Positions 35,045 to 45,224 of a stretch of DNA of 64,000 nt are shown piece by piece (position 1 is the stretch's first letter; each line of letters begins with the position of its first letter). The notes below the pieces were generated by a model, which saw nothing but the letters and a program-made list of their open reading frames with translations, ran no database searches and had not been told where the DNA came from. Origin of the DNA: Tillandsia leiboldiana (taxonomy: Eukaryota; Streptophyta; Magnoliopsida; Poales; Bromeliaceae); NCBI GenBank assembly GCA_029204045.2, contig CM055060.1, positions 50,485,526 through 50,549,525 on the forward strand. Reading direction: 5' to 3'. The translations under genes were made by a program, and so were the position numbers.

Positions 35045-36501
35045 GCCGCTTAGCTCAAAATTAACTTAAATGGATGGATTTGGATAGTCTTTTCATTGGT
35101 ACTGAGGAATATCAAGAACTCGAGGTTTCGGCCTAAGTTTCCTAGCCGGGTATACTCATACTCCAAAATTTTGAGGAAGTAACAATTATTGACTGTCCTA
35201 AACTGAGATAGATACTCCTTTACTGCTTCATTCGGATACTATCGAATTTTAGCCAAATTGGCCAACGATACTTCGAGTTTCACACGATAGAACTGCTTGT
35301 GGAACTAAACCTCAATCTGTTACCATATGGAAATTGAATCGGGGACCAAAGAGCTATACTAGGTGAATGCAATTCGGGTTAGAGAGAGATGGAAAAGTCA
35401 AATGTTGAGGCAAGGGTTCGTGGCGGCTTTGTTGCACTCGACTGTGAAGCCGACGATGTGCTCCAAGTTTGATTGCCCATCTTCACTACAACAAAATTAG
35501 GCTATAGCGACACTGTTAAGTGTTTCTAAAATCTAAAAAAAGTGTCGCTGACAAAAATACCGACACTTATTGTAAGTGTTGCTATATGTGCCGTCGCTAG
35601 GGTGTATAGCGACACATTTTTGTAATGTGTCCCTAAAATGTATCCCTATAACCTAATTTTGGATATAGATGGAATATAGATAGGATACTTATATAAAAGT
35701 GTCAACATGTGTCCCTATAACCTAATTTTGTTGTAGTGCTTCTTTGGAAAGCATATAGATCTTCGACGGTCAAAATTCTTTTGGGAACTCATGGTTCCTA
35801 TCAATACACTAGATACGACAACCTATGCATTGACCAATCACATTGCCTTATATTTAGGCTAAACTAGATTCGAAAGGACTTCTTCGGTCCTCAAATTAAA
35901 GTCTAGTTCGGTCTCGGTAAGGTAGCATTGTGGAGGAGCTCACCTATCGTTTTAGTTGAACAAATCAATATTTATATGGTTGTTGTAGTTCGCATGCTCC
36001 TGCTGCCTGGCTGGGGGAGGGACGTAATTGTCGTTCCAATACTACCCCTTGTGTCTGTTGCCCTTGTTGATCTAAGGGTTGTTGACCTGGACATTCCCAT
36101 GGTGGAAACTTTTGGTATGATTGTTTTGCTGGTGGTTGAATCTTTTGTTGCGAAAGTTGGCAATAACAACGTTCTCCTTATGGCCACCTAGTGTTGTTGT
36201 GCCAACATAGCATTGATGTTCGACGAGTCCTACCGCAACGCGATCGTGAAGGTCGTGATCCCCTCGAGCATTCGCTCTTACGCAACATGAGTTCTATCTA
36301 CTGCATCATTTGGGTCATGAGTGATTGCATCTCGGCTAGTGACTCCTTCATCGCAGGGAAGTCAACAAACAATCTATCGACATCTTTAGTAAATCGGGTC
36401 CCCGAAGAGGATGACTCCTGGTTCTCCACCTGTGGGTTAGTCTTCGACATGTTGTCATCTGCTACTTTGTTATCTCTGGTCATTATGGTTGTTGAGATCA
36501 A
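35045..36501 (-). pseudogene. Decayed Gypsy-type gag, interrupted by a CACTA MITE
   Basis: On the minus strand an ATG at 36501 opens a 67-codon frame with the acidic, Ser-rich start and FPAMKESLAEMQSLMTQMMQ end typical of retrotransposon Gag N-termini. A Gln/Pro-rich stretch (about 36000-36190) follows with frameshifts. The core homology is visible below 35480: GFTVECNKAATNP, LSLTRIAFT, QFYRVKLEVSLANLAKI and EYLSQFRTVNNCYF, with several stops and frameshifts. A 255-bp MITE sits within it (35484-35738). No protease or reverse transcriptase is found. Confidence 0.65.
35484..35738. mobile_element. CACTA MITE copy 1
   Basis: Ends CACTACAACAAAATTAGG and CCTAATTTTGTTGTAGTG, an inverted terminal repeat. 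Flanked by a 3-bp target-site duplication CTT. Non-coding, 255 bp. Confidence 0.93.
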
Positions 36502-37167
36502 GATTTGTTTTTTTTCTATGGTTCCACTGGGCGTGCCAAATTGTTTGCAGAAAAAATATACATAACTCGGGTTGAACTTGGTTGAATATATTTGGATGGT
36601 GGTCTTTCAGCTGGTCATGAGGAACTTTAAGAAATCGAGATTTTGCCTTAAGTCTCCCAAATGACTGAAACATCTGGAAGATATGATATGGAAACTACTA
36701 CTTTTGAAGTTGTCATAAAAGTACTCCCACTGAAAACTATCGAAGCTACTCCTAATTTCGGTGGAAACAGAAAACTACACCTATTTTAAAATCGCCTGAA
36801 AAATTAATGTGTTGTTGTTATGGAAGAGATGTTATTTAAGAGATAGGTGATTCTTTGATCACCTACGTGGTATTTATAACTTTCACAGTCCGAATTAGGA
36901 TTTCTACTTTCCTAATATGCTCGAGTCCCATATAGTAACCGAATTATAATAATTTCAGCTAAACCCCTATTGGTAATTTTGACCAAATCTTGAAATCTCC
37001 AAAATGATTATCTCTTGTCAAATGTTAAGTGACATTGTATGTTTTCCTTTCCATCCAATGGTTGAAATTTTCGCGCCCTAGATGGAATTTTTCCTTGTCA
37101 AACACCATTAATTGGACATTCGATATTACTTTTCACCCCTAAAATCCAACAAACAAAGTTTAGCGTT
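36502..37167. other. Gypsy leader-like and AT-rich spacer
   Basis: Probably the 5' leader of the gag relic on the minus strand, then AT-rich DNA. No gene, primer site or LTR edge could be identified. Confidence 0.35.
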
Positions 37168-37175
37168 AATTATAA

Positions 37176-37628
37176 AGGTTAATTTCATACAGCTCCCTAA
37201 AAATATATGAAATAGAAGATATATTACTATAAAGTTTAACTTTTTATATTTATTTCTTTAAAAGTCTTGAATTGTTCATATATGTTCCTACCGTTAATAT
37301 CCGTTAGAAAAATATAGTTAACTATAGATTAAATACTTAACCTTGGTTAGTAAGTGAGATAAATTTATTTTTTTATCATTTCAGATATTATACTTAACCA
37401 TAGGTATAGTTTTTAACATGTGAGACTTTTGGAGGAACATATTTGTAAGGACAAAATTGATATTTCACTTATATACTGTTAAAAAATAAACAATAAGCTA
37501 ACGGTGACAAACCAGAGAGAATATATGAACAATTTAGAACTTTTGAAGGAATAAATATAAAAATTTAAACTTTGTTGAAATATATCTGCTATTCGATATA
37601 TTTATAGGGGTTAAATGAAATTAACCCT
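37176..37628. mobile_element. Long-TIR foldback MITE (hAT-like, 8-bp TSD)
   Basis: Ends AGGTTAATTTCAT and ATGAAATTAACCCT. The inverted similarity extends over roughly 110 bp on each side, including GTTTAACTTTTTATATTTAT against its mirror. A perfect 8-bp duplication AATTATAA flanks it (37168-37175 and 37629-37636). It is 453 bp and non-coding. The 8-bp TSD points to hAT transposition, but the ends are not a textbook hAT terminus. Confidence 0.88.
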
Positions 37629-37893
37629 AATTATAATAGATCCAAATAAAGTACTTACATTTGTTTTGGCATAACTTATTTTTTCCAAGCCTGTATATGA
37701 TAACCTATTCCATTTCAAACCCAAAGTCGGAAGGTTTAAAAACTTCTAAAGTTTGATCTCGGAACAAAGTTGAAGTCACCTACGATATCTATTACCTAGC
37801 TACAAGTCACGAACGCTCGCAAAGTCCGGCGTCCGCCTTCCTCGGCCAAGATGGTCAAGACTTGCTTTCTGTTTACCAGCCCAGAACTACACG

Positions 37894-38151
37894 CACTACA
37901 ACAAAATTATGCTATACCGACACTTTTAAGTATTTCTAAAATTTTAAAAAAATGTCGCTAGCAAAAATACCGACACTTATTATTAGTGTCGCTATATGTG
38001 CAGTCGTTAGGGTGTATAGCGACACATTATTATAATGTATCCCAAAAATGTGTCACTATAACCTAATTTTGGATATAGATAAAATATAGATAGGACACCT
38101 GCACAAAAATATCATAAAAATATGTCGCTATAACCTAATTTTATTGTAGTG
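37894..38151. mobile_element. CACTA MITE copy 2
   Basis: Same family as copy 1, with ends CACTACAACAAAAT and ATTTTATTGTAGTG; TSD ACG on both sides; 258 bp. Confidence 0.93.
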
Positions 38152-39274
38152 ACGGCCTACGACTAAGTACAAAAGAAAAAAACAAAAGATAGAGATTATG
38201 CAAAAAAAAGAAAAGAAAAACAAAACAAAACAAAACAAAAAACAAAAAAAAACTAAGTATTTCTGTTGCTTAGAGAATTGAGAATACAAATACAATATTT
38301 TGGCTTTGGCATAAGCCTTTTCCTCTATTTATAGACCTCTATGGTACATTGAATAGATCCACTAAACTGTCTATATAAATGTAAAGAGAACCTTTGAATT
38401 GCCCATGACCCTTGGGCTTCCATTTGAGACTTTAACTCCTGCATATTACTCTTCCATAGAGGCTTTTGGAATAATGCCTATTCGGTTGCCCACTTTCAAT
38501 TTTGCGAAAAATGTTCAGGGACATTCGCCAAAGTTTTTCTTAGTCCCTGACATACAGGTGGCTTAGTTTTGGATTTAGTTTGGAGATTTCTAAACATTTA
38601 AATAAAAGCATTAGTTTACTTATAGTGTAAGTCGAATCAAAAACTTGAAATAAAAGCTATATATCCTGATCAAAAGTAGTAATATTATATGACTGTAGCT
38701 ACAGACAAAAGTAGGCTCAAAACAATTGATAAGAAAATAATGAATGTTATAAAAATAACAACCTTACTATAACTGTAATAATTTTGTGTGGTAATACGTT
38801 TGGCTGGATGATATGTGTTAGTTTTGTCTAGAATCAAACACAAGTGTTATGATATATATAATGTTAAAAATTCTTTGCTGCCCCCTCTATCCTGTAAGGA
38901 AGTGTCTTAACATTAACTATAAACATATACTTCTTTGCTAAATAATATCCGCTTGGTCCACCTCTAAGACCAACAAATCCTGCTTTCCTTTAAAACTTTT
39001 CAAATTATATAGGATCCTCATAGTTTATCCAAAGAAATTTATCATGAAAATCTCACTATACTAATAGGCACCCTTACTTTTAGGACTCTTTGACTTAATG
39101 GCAAAATTGATGGACACATCAAGGGAAAGTTATAAACAAATCAGTTTTTTCTTTTGGTATGTAGATCCATGTTATTTCTTAGTTAGATTCATTCTTTTAG
39201 TTTTGTAATATTTTGAACCTATTTAGAGAAGTTGTGCCAATGTTGGACCCTTTATGGATCGATCACGATTTATA
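38152..39274. other. Unassigned spacer with possible minus-strand LTR promoter
   Basis: An A-rich tract (38170-38260) precedes a minus-strand TATAAATAG (about 38325-38335), which might be the promoter of a decayed LTR. The remaining sequence up to the copia TSD has no recognisable feature. Confidence 0.35.
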
Positions 39275-39279
39275 GATAG

Positions 39280-39862
39280 TGTTGGTGTAAATACACAAAA
39301 TAGAGGTTAGACTACAAAAAATATATGAAAAGTATCAACGAGTTGATCAAGCCGAGGCACGGATATCTCGCTCTCTTTAAGGAGATTCAAGCCCTCTGCG
39401 GTAGGCAAAGCCTTCGAACCGATGCAGCAGAACACTGACTTGTCCCCTCCAGGATACAACGGCTCGACCCTCGTCGTGTGGCTTCACCAACTCTGCACAA
39501 GTAGATGAGCCCAAAGCTCCACCAAAAATAATGCCTTTTCTTTGATGTCTCGCTCTCAAGTAGTATATAATTTGTTTAGTCTTTTTTTGATCTTTTGTTG
39601 GTGTGTCTTAAGAGAGTAGACAAGCTCTCTTTATATAGGCTTGTAAAGCCTATAGGTTACAAGTTATTTATTAACCTTATTAAGTATGAAAGTTATAAGT
39701 TTAAACTTTTCTTTCAAAACCACAATAGGTTACGAGTTCAAAACAAAGTTTTGTTAACAATGAATGATGTAACCTCAATTAACTTAATGCATTGTGTAGG
39801 TTATAGGAATGAATGCATTACATATGCAAATGTTAATTCATTTAATATAAAATGTTACAACA
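39280..39862 (-). repeat. Copia-1 3' LTR
   Basis: Minus strand runs from TGTTGTAACATTTTATA to TTTACACCAACA. Nearly identical to 44392-44974. Confidence 0.96.
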
Positions 39863-40429
39863 TTCCCCCACTCATTTTATTATTAAAGAGAGTTCGACAG
39901 TCAAAGAGGGATCATTATACATAAAGAAGGTGTGCTCTGCATTGAACCTTCACTTAGTGAAACAATGATCTCTACTCCAGAGCCAGAGTGGTCTCAGACT
40001 TGAACTTTGGCTGCTTAAGGGAAATAGAGTGTCACTGCTCACATATAATAATCCAGGTGTTGACATGAGCTTTACTAGCTAGCACGTTACGGCCTTGTGC
40101 TTATCCTGGTTTTCATGAGCATTTTTGAGAAAAAGCCCATTCTCATAGGAAGCGGCCCCACTTCCATGCTCACATAGGTGAAATCCGTCAAGGGTGCTCC
40201 TGTAATTCTGACACCCTGCTCATAAGAGCCACAGACTCCATTAAGAGTGTAATAACTCAACCCTCATTCCATTACAGGATGAATGCACTCACATCATAGG
40301 GATAGGTAATATTAGATCATGTAGATCTATATGTTGTGCATTCTTTACGACCACCATATGATTCGTTTTTCCCATTGAACCCGATTTTCAGGATCTCTGA
40401 TCATCAGGTTGGGTATCCTCATACGTGGT
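39863..40429 (-). other. Copia-1 3' non-coding region and polypurine tract
   Basis: Between the polyprotein stop and the 3' LTR there are no frames of note. The polypurine tract GAGTGGGGGAA (39863-39873) directly abuts the LTR, where plus-strand DNA synthesis would be primed. Confidence 0.8.
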
Positions 40430-43400
40430 TCATGATGTTATAGGCTTTAACCCTATCCCCCTCGATGTATTCCAGATCCTTTCTCTTCCCAAGGCCTTGG
40501 TTAATGGATCTGCTAGATTATCAGTAGATTTTATATAATCTACATTGATAATACCATTGTTCATATATGATCTCACAGTACTGTGTTTTCTTCTCACGGA
40601 TCTGGATTTACCGTTATAATAACGGTTTCTTACTCTACCAATAGCAGCAGTGCTATCACAGTGTATCAACACAGATGGAACTGGTTTCTCCAGAAATGGA
40701 ATCTCAGACAATAAGTCTCTCAACCAACTAGCTTCCTCGCTAGCTGAAGCTAAAGCAATAAGCTCGGCTTCCATGGTTGAATTAGCAATGATAGTTTGCT
40801 TTTTAGATTTCCAACATATAGCACCACCTGCTAAAGTAAAAATATAACCAGTGGTAGAGAGAGAATCACCTGATAAGGTATTCCAATCAGCATCACTATA
40901 ACCCTCAATTACAGCAGGATACTTCCCATAAAACAAGCCATAAGTTTTGGTACCAATGAGATATCTCATCACACGTTCCATGGCATGCCAATGCTCTGTA
41001 CCCGGCTTGCTTGTAAATCTCCTAAGTATCCCTACTGCATATGCTATATCAGGTCTAGTGCAATCAGTCGCAAACCGCAAGCTTCCAATCATACTAGCAT
41101 ATTCCTTTTGATTTATAATTTCATTTTCACTTTTAACGGAAAATAAGTGAACACTTGAATCAAAAGGTGTAGTCACATGCTTGCAATTAAGAAAGTTGTA
41201 CTTTCTTAAAATTTTCTCAACATAATGCGACTGATCAAGAAAAATACCATCTGGTGTTTTGGTAATTTTCATACCCAAAATGAAGTTAGCCTCACCAAGA
41301 TCTTTCATTTCAAAATAATGATTTAGCATAATTTTTGTCTCATTAATAACATTTAAGTTAGAGCCAAAAATTAGCAAATCATCTACATAAAGGCTAACAA
41401 CTACATGCAATTTTTCAAAAGTTTTGTAGTAGATGCACTTATTACACTCGTTTGATTTAAAGCCATTCTCAATCATGCAAGAATCAAATTTTTCATGCCA
41501 CTGTCTGGGTGCCTGCTTTAAGCCATAAAGGGATTTATTTAGCTTGCACACTTTATGTTCTTGTCCAGGCTCTATGAACCCCTCAGGTTGGTCCATATAA
41601 ATTTCCTCATCTAGGTCACCATTCAGAAAGGCGGTTTTTACATCCATCTGATGAATATGTAAATCATATATTGCTGCAATAGCAATGAGAACTCTGATGG
41701 ATGTCACTCTAGTAACCGGAGAAAAGGTATCAAAGAAGTCTAGATCTTCTTTTTGTTTATAACCTTTTGCGACAAGTCTAGCTTTATACTTGTCTACACT
41801 CCCATCCGGTTTCAATTTCTTTCTGAGGACCCATTTACAACCAATTGTTGTACAGCCTGGAGGTAAATCCACTAATTTCCAAGTTTTATTAGAAATTAGA
41901 GATTCCATCTCATCAGTTACAGCCTCTTTCCAAAAAATGGCGTCATTTGAAGATAAAACTTCTTGTAAAGAAAATGAGTTTTCTTCAATATTAAGAATAA
42001 CATAATCAGGGCCAAAATCTTTTTCTATTCTATTTCTTTTACTCTTTCTAGGTTCAAAAACATATTGTTCTTGGTTTTGCGAAAGAGAGTTTGAAGAGTT
42101 TGGTTTGTTCGAAACACTTTTAAATTCTTGGCCCCCACTATTTTTCAATTTTAAAGGAAACTTATCTTCATGAAAAATAGCATCTCCTGATTCAAAAATC
42201 ACATTGTTTTCAATGTCTAAAAATCTATAGGCTGAACTGTTTAAGGCATATCCAAGAAATATACAAGTGGCAGCTCTAACACCCAATTTGGGTCTTTTAG
42301 GGTCTGATAGCCTCACATAAGCTAGACAGCCCCACACTTTAAGATATCCCAAATTTGGCTTATACCCTTTCCACAACTCAAAAGGTGTCATTTTAGACTT
42401 CTTATGTGGCACGCGATTCAAGACATAACTTGCAGTTAAAATAGCTTCACCCCAAAGATTTAAGGGTACACCAGTGTCAACTATCATAGCATTTGTTAGC
42501 TCAATAAGTGTTCTATTTTTTCTCTCGGCCACTCCATTAGAAGCAGGCGAATATGGAGCTGTAGTCTCATGGATAATTCCTAAAGACTGAACAAAAGAAT
42601 TGAATCCCGTAGATCCATACTCACGACCTCGATCACTTCTAATTCTTTTTATCTTTTTACCGAATTGATTTTCTACTTCATGGAGGAAATCTTTAAATCT
42701 GTCAAAAGCATCACTTTTATTTTTCAGTAAATATACATAAGTATATTTAGAAAAATCATCTATAAATGTAATAAAATATCTATTTCCTCCACGAGTTAGA
42801 GTACCTTCAAATTCACAAATATCACTGTGAATTAACTCAAGTAATTCGGTACTTCGATCAACACTCTTATGAGATCGTTTAGTGATTTTTGACTTACTAC
42901 ATGTTTCACATTTGTCAAAATCACTACTCAGTCTGGGAATTAATCCTAAACTACTCATCAAGCTAACATATCTGCTATTAATATGACACAAACGAGCATG
43001 CCAAAAATTCACAGAAGAAAGCATATAAGCAGAAGTAGATGATGCTTTATTCTCAATGTTTAATTTAAACATTCCATCGCATGCATAACCTTTACCCACA
43101 AATTTTCCATTCTTGGAAATAACATACTGATCAGACTCAATGGTCTGTTTAAAGCCAGCTTTATTAAGAAGAAAACTTGACATCAAGTTCTTCCTAATCA
43201 AAGGTGTATACAACACATCTTTTAAGATGAGCACCTTTCCAGAAGAAAATTTTAACTCGACCTCACCACTCCCTAAAACTTCAGAAGTATGTGAATCACC
43301 AAGCATGATACTTCTTGATTGTTCATAGGGAGTATAAACTTTAAACCAAGTCTTATCATGACAGACATGCCTATTGGCACCAGAGTCTGCCCACCATCCT

Positions 43401-44371
43401 TCAGCATTTTCAACCAGGCATATGTCTGTAATCATTGCCACAAGTGGTTCTTCGGTAACGTTAGCTTGAGGTAAAGCTTTACGTTTTCGAAATTTGCAAA
43501 TTCGAGCAATATGCCCACTTTTGCCACAGACATAGCAAATTATAGAATTTTTCTCGTGAGAAGGAGGTCCTTGGTTATTTGAAGTTTTCTTAAATTGAGG
43601 TCTACCACTATTCTTTCCAATTTTCTTCTTAGGCTTCAAGTATGTATTTCTAGAATGATTGTTATTAGGTAAAGAATGAGATGATACTAAGTTTACCTTA
43701 GTGCCGCTAGCATCATTTTCTTTTGCTTCAAGTGCATCTTGACCTCTTGCCTCCTCTTCCACGCGAATGCGTGCAATTAATGTCTCGAGAGACATCTCAT
43801 TTTGTTTATGTCGAAGGGTCTTTTGGAATTCCCTCCATGAAGGTGGTAACTTGTCGATGATCCCTAGCACGATCAAGTTGTCTCCGAACTTAACTCCTTC
43901 GGATTGAACTTCATGAGCGATCATCTGAAAATCTTGGACTTGTTCCACCACGGATTTTCCTTCGACCATTTGGTAGCGAAAGAAGCGACTAGCAGCGTAC
44001 TTCTTTGCACCAGCTTGTTCTGTATCATACTTAAGCTGCAATGCCTTCCAAATCTTCTTTGCAGATGAATAAGTATTTTCATAATAATCATAAAACTGGT
44101 CTGAAAGGCAGTTAAGAAGATAATACCGACAGTTATACTCATCCTTCTCGTATTTTTCAGTTTTTTCGTAGTGTTCGTAAAGATCATCCTCCGTCATATT
44201 GTCGGTGTTAGTCTTCTTTGGATTTTTCTCCGTAAGGACATATGCCACTTTAAGTAGATTGAGGTAAAATAGCACTTTTCCTTTCCACCTCTTGAAGTGG
44301 GCTCCTTTGAAGCGGAAGGGCTTATTAAGATCCCCGGTAGTATCGTTGGACTTTTCATGTGTAGCCTCCAT
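40430..44371 (-). CDS. Copia gag-pol polyprotein, intact
   Basis: A single frame of 1313 codons. The ATG at 44371 is the first methionine; the frame is open upstream into the LTR but only from a TTG. Domains by approximate residue: Gag; zinc knuckle CYVCGKSGHIARIC (about 277-290); aspartic protease with WADSGA (about 326); GAG-pre-integrase His/Cys region (about 459-490); integrase Asp-Asp-Glu near HSDIC (516), RSDRG (579) and NGVAERKN (614); reverse transcriptase with QMDVKTAFLNG (910) and YVDD (998); RNase H with SDADW (1161), EAE (1202) and HCDS (1236). The order INT-RT-RNH defines Ty1/copia, and all catalytic residues that I can place are present. It would cleave itself into capsid, protease, integrase and RT-RNase H in virus-like particles. 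The length is normal for plant copia. Confidence 0.97.
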   Translation of the reverse strand: MEATHEKSNDTTGDLNKPFRFKGAHFKRWKGKVLFYLNLLKVAYVLTEKNPKKTNTDNMTEDDLYEHYEKTEKYEKDEYNCRYYLLNCLSDQFYDYYENTYSSAKKIWKALQLKYDTEQAGAKKYAASRFFRYQMVEGKSVVEQVQDFQMIAHEVQSEGVKFGDNLIVLGIIDKLPPSWREFQKTLRHKQNEMSLETLIARIRVEEEARGQDALEAKENDASGTKVNLVSSHSLPNNNHSRNTYLKPKKKIGKNSGRPQFKKTSNNQGPPSHEKNSIICYVCGKSGHIARICKFRKRKALPQANVTEEPLVAMITDICLVENAEGWWADSGANRHVCHDKTWFKVYTPYEQSRSIMLGDSHTSEVLGSGEVELKFSSGKVLILKDVLYTPLIRKNLMSSFLLNKAGFKQTIESDQYVISKNGKFVGKGYACDGMFKLNIENKASSTSAYMLSSVNFWHARLCHINSRYVSLMSSLGLIPRLSSDFDKCETCSKSKITKRSHKSVDRSTELLELIHSDICEFEGTLTRGGNRYFITFIDDFSKYTYVYLLKNKSDAFDRFKDFLHEVENQFGKKIKRIRSDRGREYGSTGFNSFVQSLGIIHETTAPYSPASNGVAERKNRTLIELTNAMIVDTGVPLNLWGEAILTASYVLNRVPHKKSKMTPFELWKGYKPNLGYLKVWGCLAYVRLSDPKRPKLGVRAATCIFLGYALNSSAYRFLDIENNVIFESGDAIFHEDKFPLKLKNSGGQEFKSVSNKPNSSNSLSQNQEQYVFEPRKSKRNRIEKDFGPDYVILNIEENSFSLQEVLSSNDAIFWKEAVTDEMESLISNKTWKLVDLPPGCTTIGCKWVLRKKLKPDGSVDKYKARLVAKGYKQKEDLDFFDTFSPVTRVTSIRVLIAIAAIYDLHIHQMDVKTAFLNGDLDEEIYMDQPEGFIEPGQEHKVCKLNKSLYGLKQAPRQWHEKFDSCMIENGFKSNECNKCIYYKTFEKLHVVVSLYVDDLLIFGSNLNVINETKIMLNHYFEMKDLGEANFILGMKITKTPDGIFLDQSHYVEKILRKYNFLNCKHVTTPFDSSVHLFSVKSENEIINQKEYASMIGSLRFATDCTRPDIAYAVGILRRFTSKPGTEHWHAMERVMRYLIGTKTYGLFYGKYPAVIEGYSDADWNTLSGDSLSTTGYIFTLAGGAICWKSKKQTIIANSTMEAELIALASASEEASWLRDLLSEIPFLEKPVPSVLIHCDSTAAIGRVRNRYYNGKSRSVRRKHSTVRSYMNNGIINVDYIKSTDNLADPLTKALGRERIWNTSRGIGLKPITS

Positions 44372-44375
44372 CTCC

Positions 44376-44389
44376 TGAATCTCCTTAAA
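44376..44389 (-). other. Putative self-complementary primer-binding site of copia-1
   Basis: Two bases after the 5' LTR, the minus strand reads TTTAAGGAGATTCA. This is the exact reverse complement of TGAATCTCCTTAAA within the LTR itself (sense strand at 44501-44488; also 39389-39376). No tRNA-like TGG site is present. The site occupies the position and orientation expected of a primer site; self-priming is inferred. Confidence 0.55.
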
Positions 44390-44391
44390 AT

Positions 44392-44974
44392 TGTTGGTGT
44401 AAATACACAAAATAGAGGTTAGACTACAAAAAATATATGAAAAGTATCAACGAGTTGATCAAGCCGAGGCACGGATATCTCGCTCTCTTTAAGGAGATTC
44501 AAGCCCTCTGCGGTAGGCAAAGCCTTCGAACCGATGCAGCAGAACACTGACTTGTCCCCTCCAGGATACAACGGCTCGACCCTCGTCGTGTGGCTTCACC
44601 AACTCTGCACAAGTAGATGAGCCCAAAGCTCCACCAAAAATAAAGCCTTTTCTTTGATGTCTCGCTCTCAAGTAGTATATAATTTGTTTAGTCTTTTTTT
44701 GATCTTTTGTTGGTGTGTCTTAAGAGAGTAGACAAGCTCTCTTTATATAGGCTTGTAAAGCCTATAGGTTACAAGTTATTTATTAACCTTATTAAGTATG
44801 AAAGTTATAAGTTTAAACTTTTCTTTCAAAACCACAATAGGTTACGAGTTCAAAACAAAGTTTTGTTAACAATGAATGATGTAACCTCAATTAACTTAAT
44901 GCATTGTGTAGGTTATAGGAATGAATGCATTACATATGCAAATGTTAATTCATTTAATATAAAATGTTACAACA
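44392..44974 (-). repeat. Copia-1 5' LTR
   Basis: Minus strand begins TGTTGTAACATTTTATA (44974) and ends TTTACACCAACA (44392). It drives the gag-pol frame that starts 21 bases beyond it. Confidence 0.96.
44742..44749 (-). promoter_or_regulatory. TATA box of copia-1 5' LTR
   Basis: Minus strand CCTATATAAAGAGAGC, a good plant TATA context about 225 bp inside the LTR. A second candidate, ATTATATACT, lies near 44672-44681. Transcription would start around 44710 or 44650. Confidence 0.6.
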
Positions 44975-45224
44975 GATAGGACCTGTAACACTCTCTTACA
45001 TATGAAGCTAGATATCATAAAGTTTATGTATTTAATTAATAAACATTGAAATTGCACCATAAATTAATCAACGTAAGAAGTACTTTTTTCCCTTGAAAAA
45101 GAGCGAAGCATACATCTTTTCTTCTCGAAGAGGATATGTTTAATAAAAATTTACAATATTCTTTCAAGAGTTGGGAAATAACTGAGTTATATAGAGGGTG
45201 AAAAATAATTAATTAGCTTTTCTT

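Larger units (their letters stand above)
39280..44974 (-). mobile_element. Complete Ty1/copia retrotransposon (copia-1)
   Basis: Two 583-bp LTRs (39280-39862 and 44392-44974) differ by one base by eye (an A/T difference near 39532 versus 44644). A perfect 5-bp TSD, GATAG, flanks the element (39275-39279 and 44975-44979). Minus-strand order: 5' LTR at the high-coordinate end, a 20-nt leader, one intact gag-pol frame, a 567-bp 3' non-coding region, a purine tract (GAGTGGGGGAA, 39863-39873) and the 3' LTR. The near-identical LTRs and intact frame indicate recent transposition. Unusually, no TGG-initial tRNA primer site follows the 5' LTR. Confidence 0.96.

Noticed and set aside
35928..36191. 87-codon plus-strand ORF rich in Val and Leu
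   Set aside because: It is the reverse of the Gln/Pro-rich part of a Gypsy gag relic on the minus strand.
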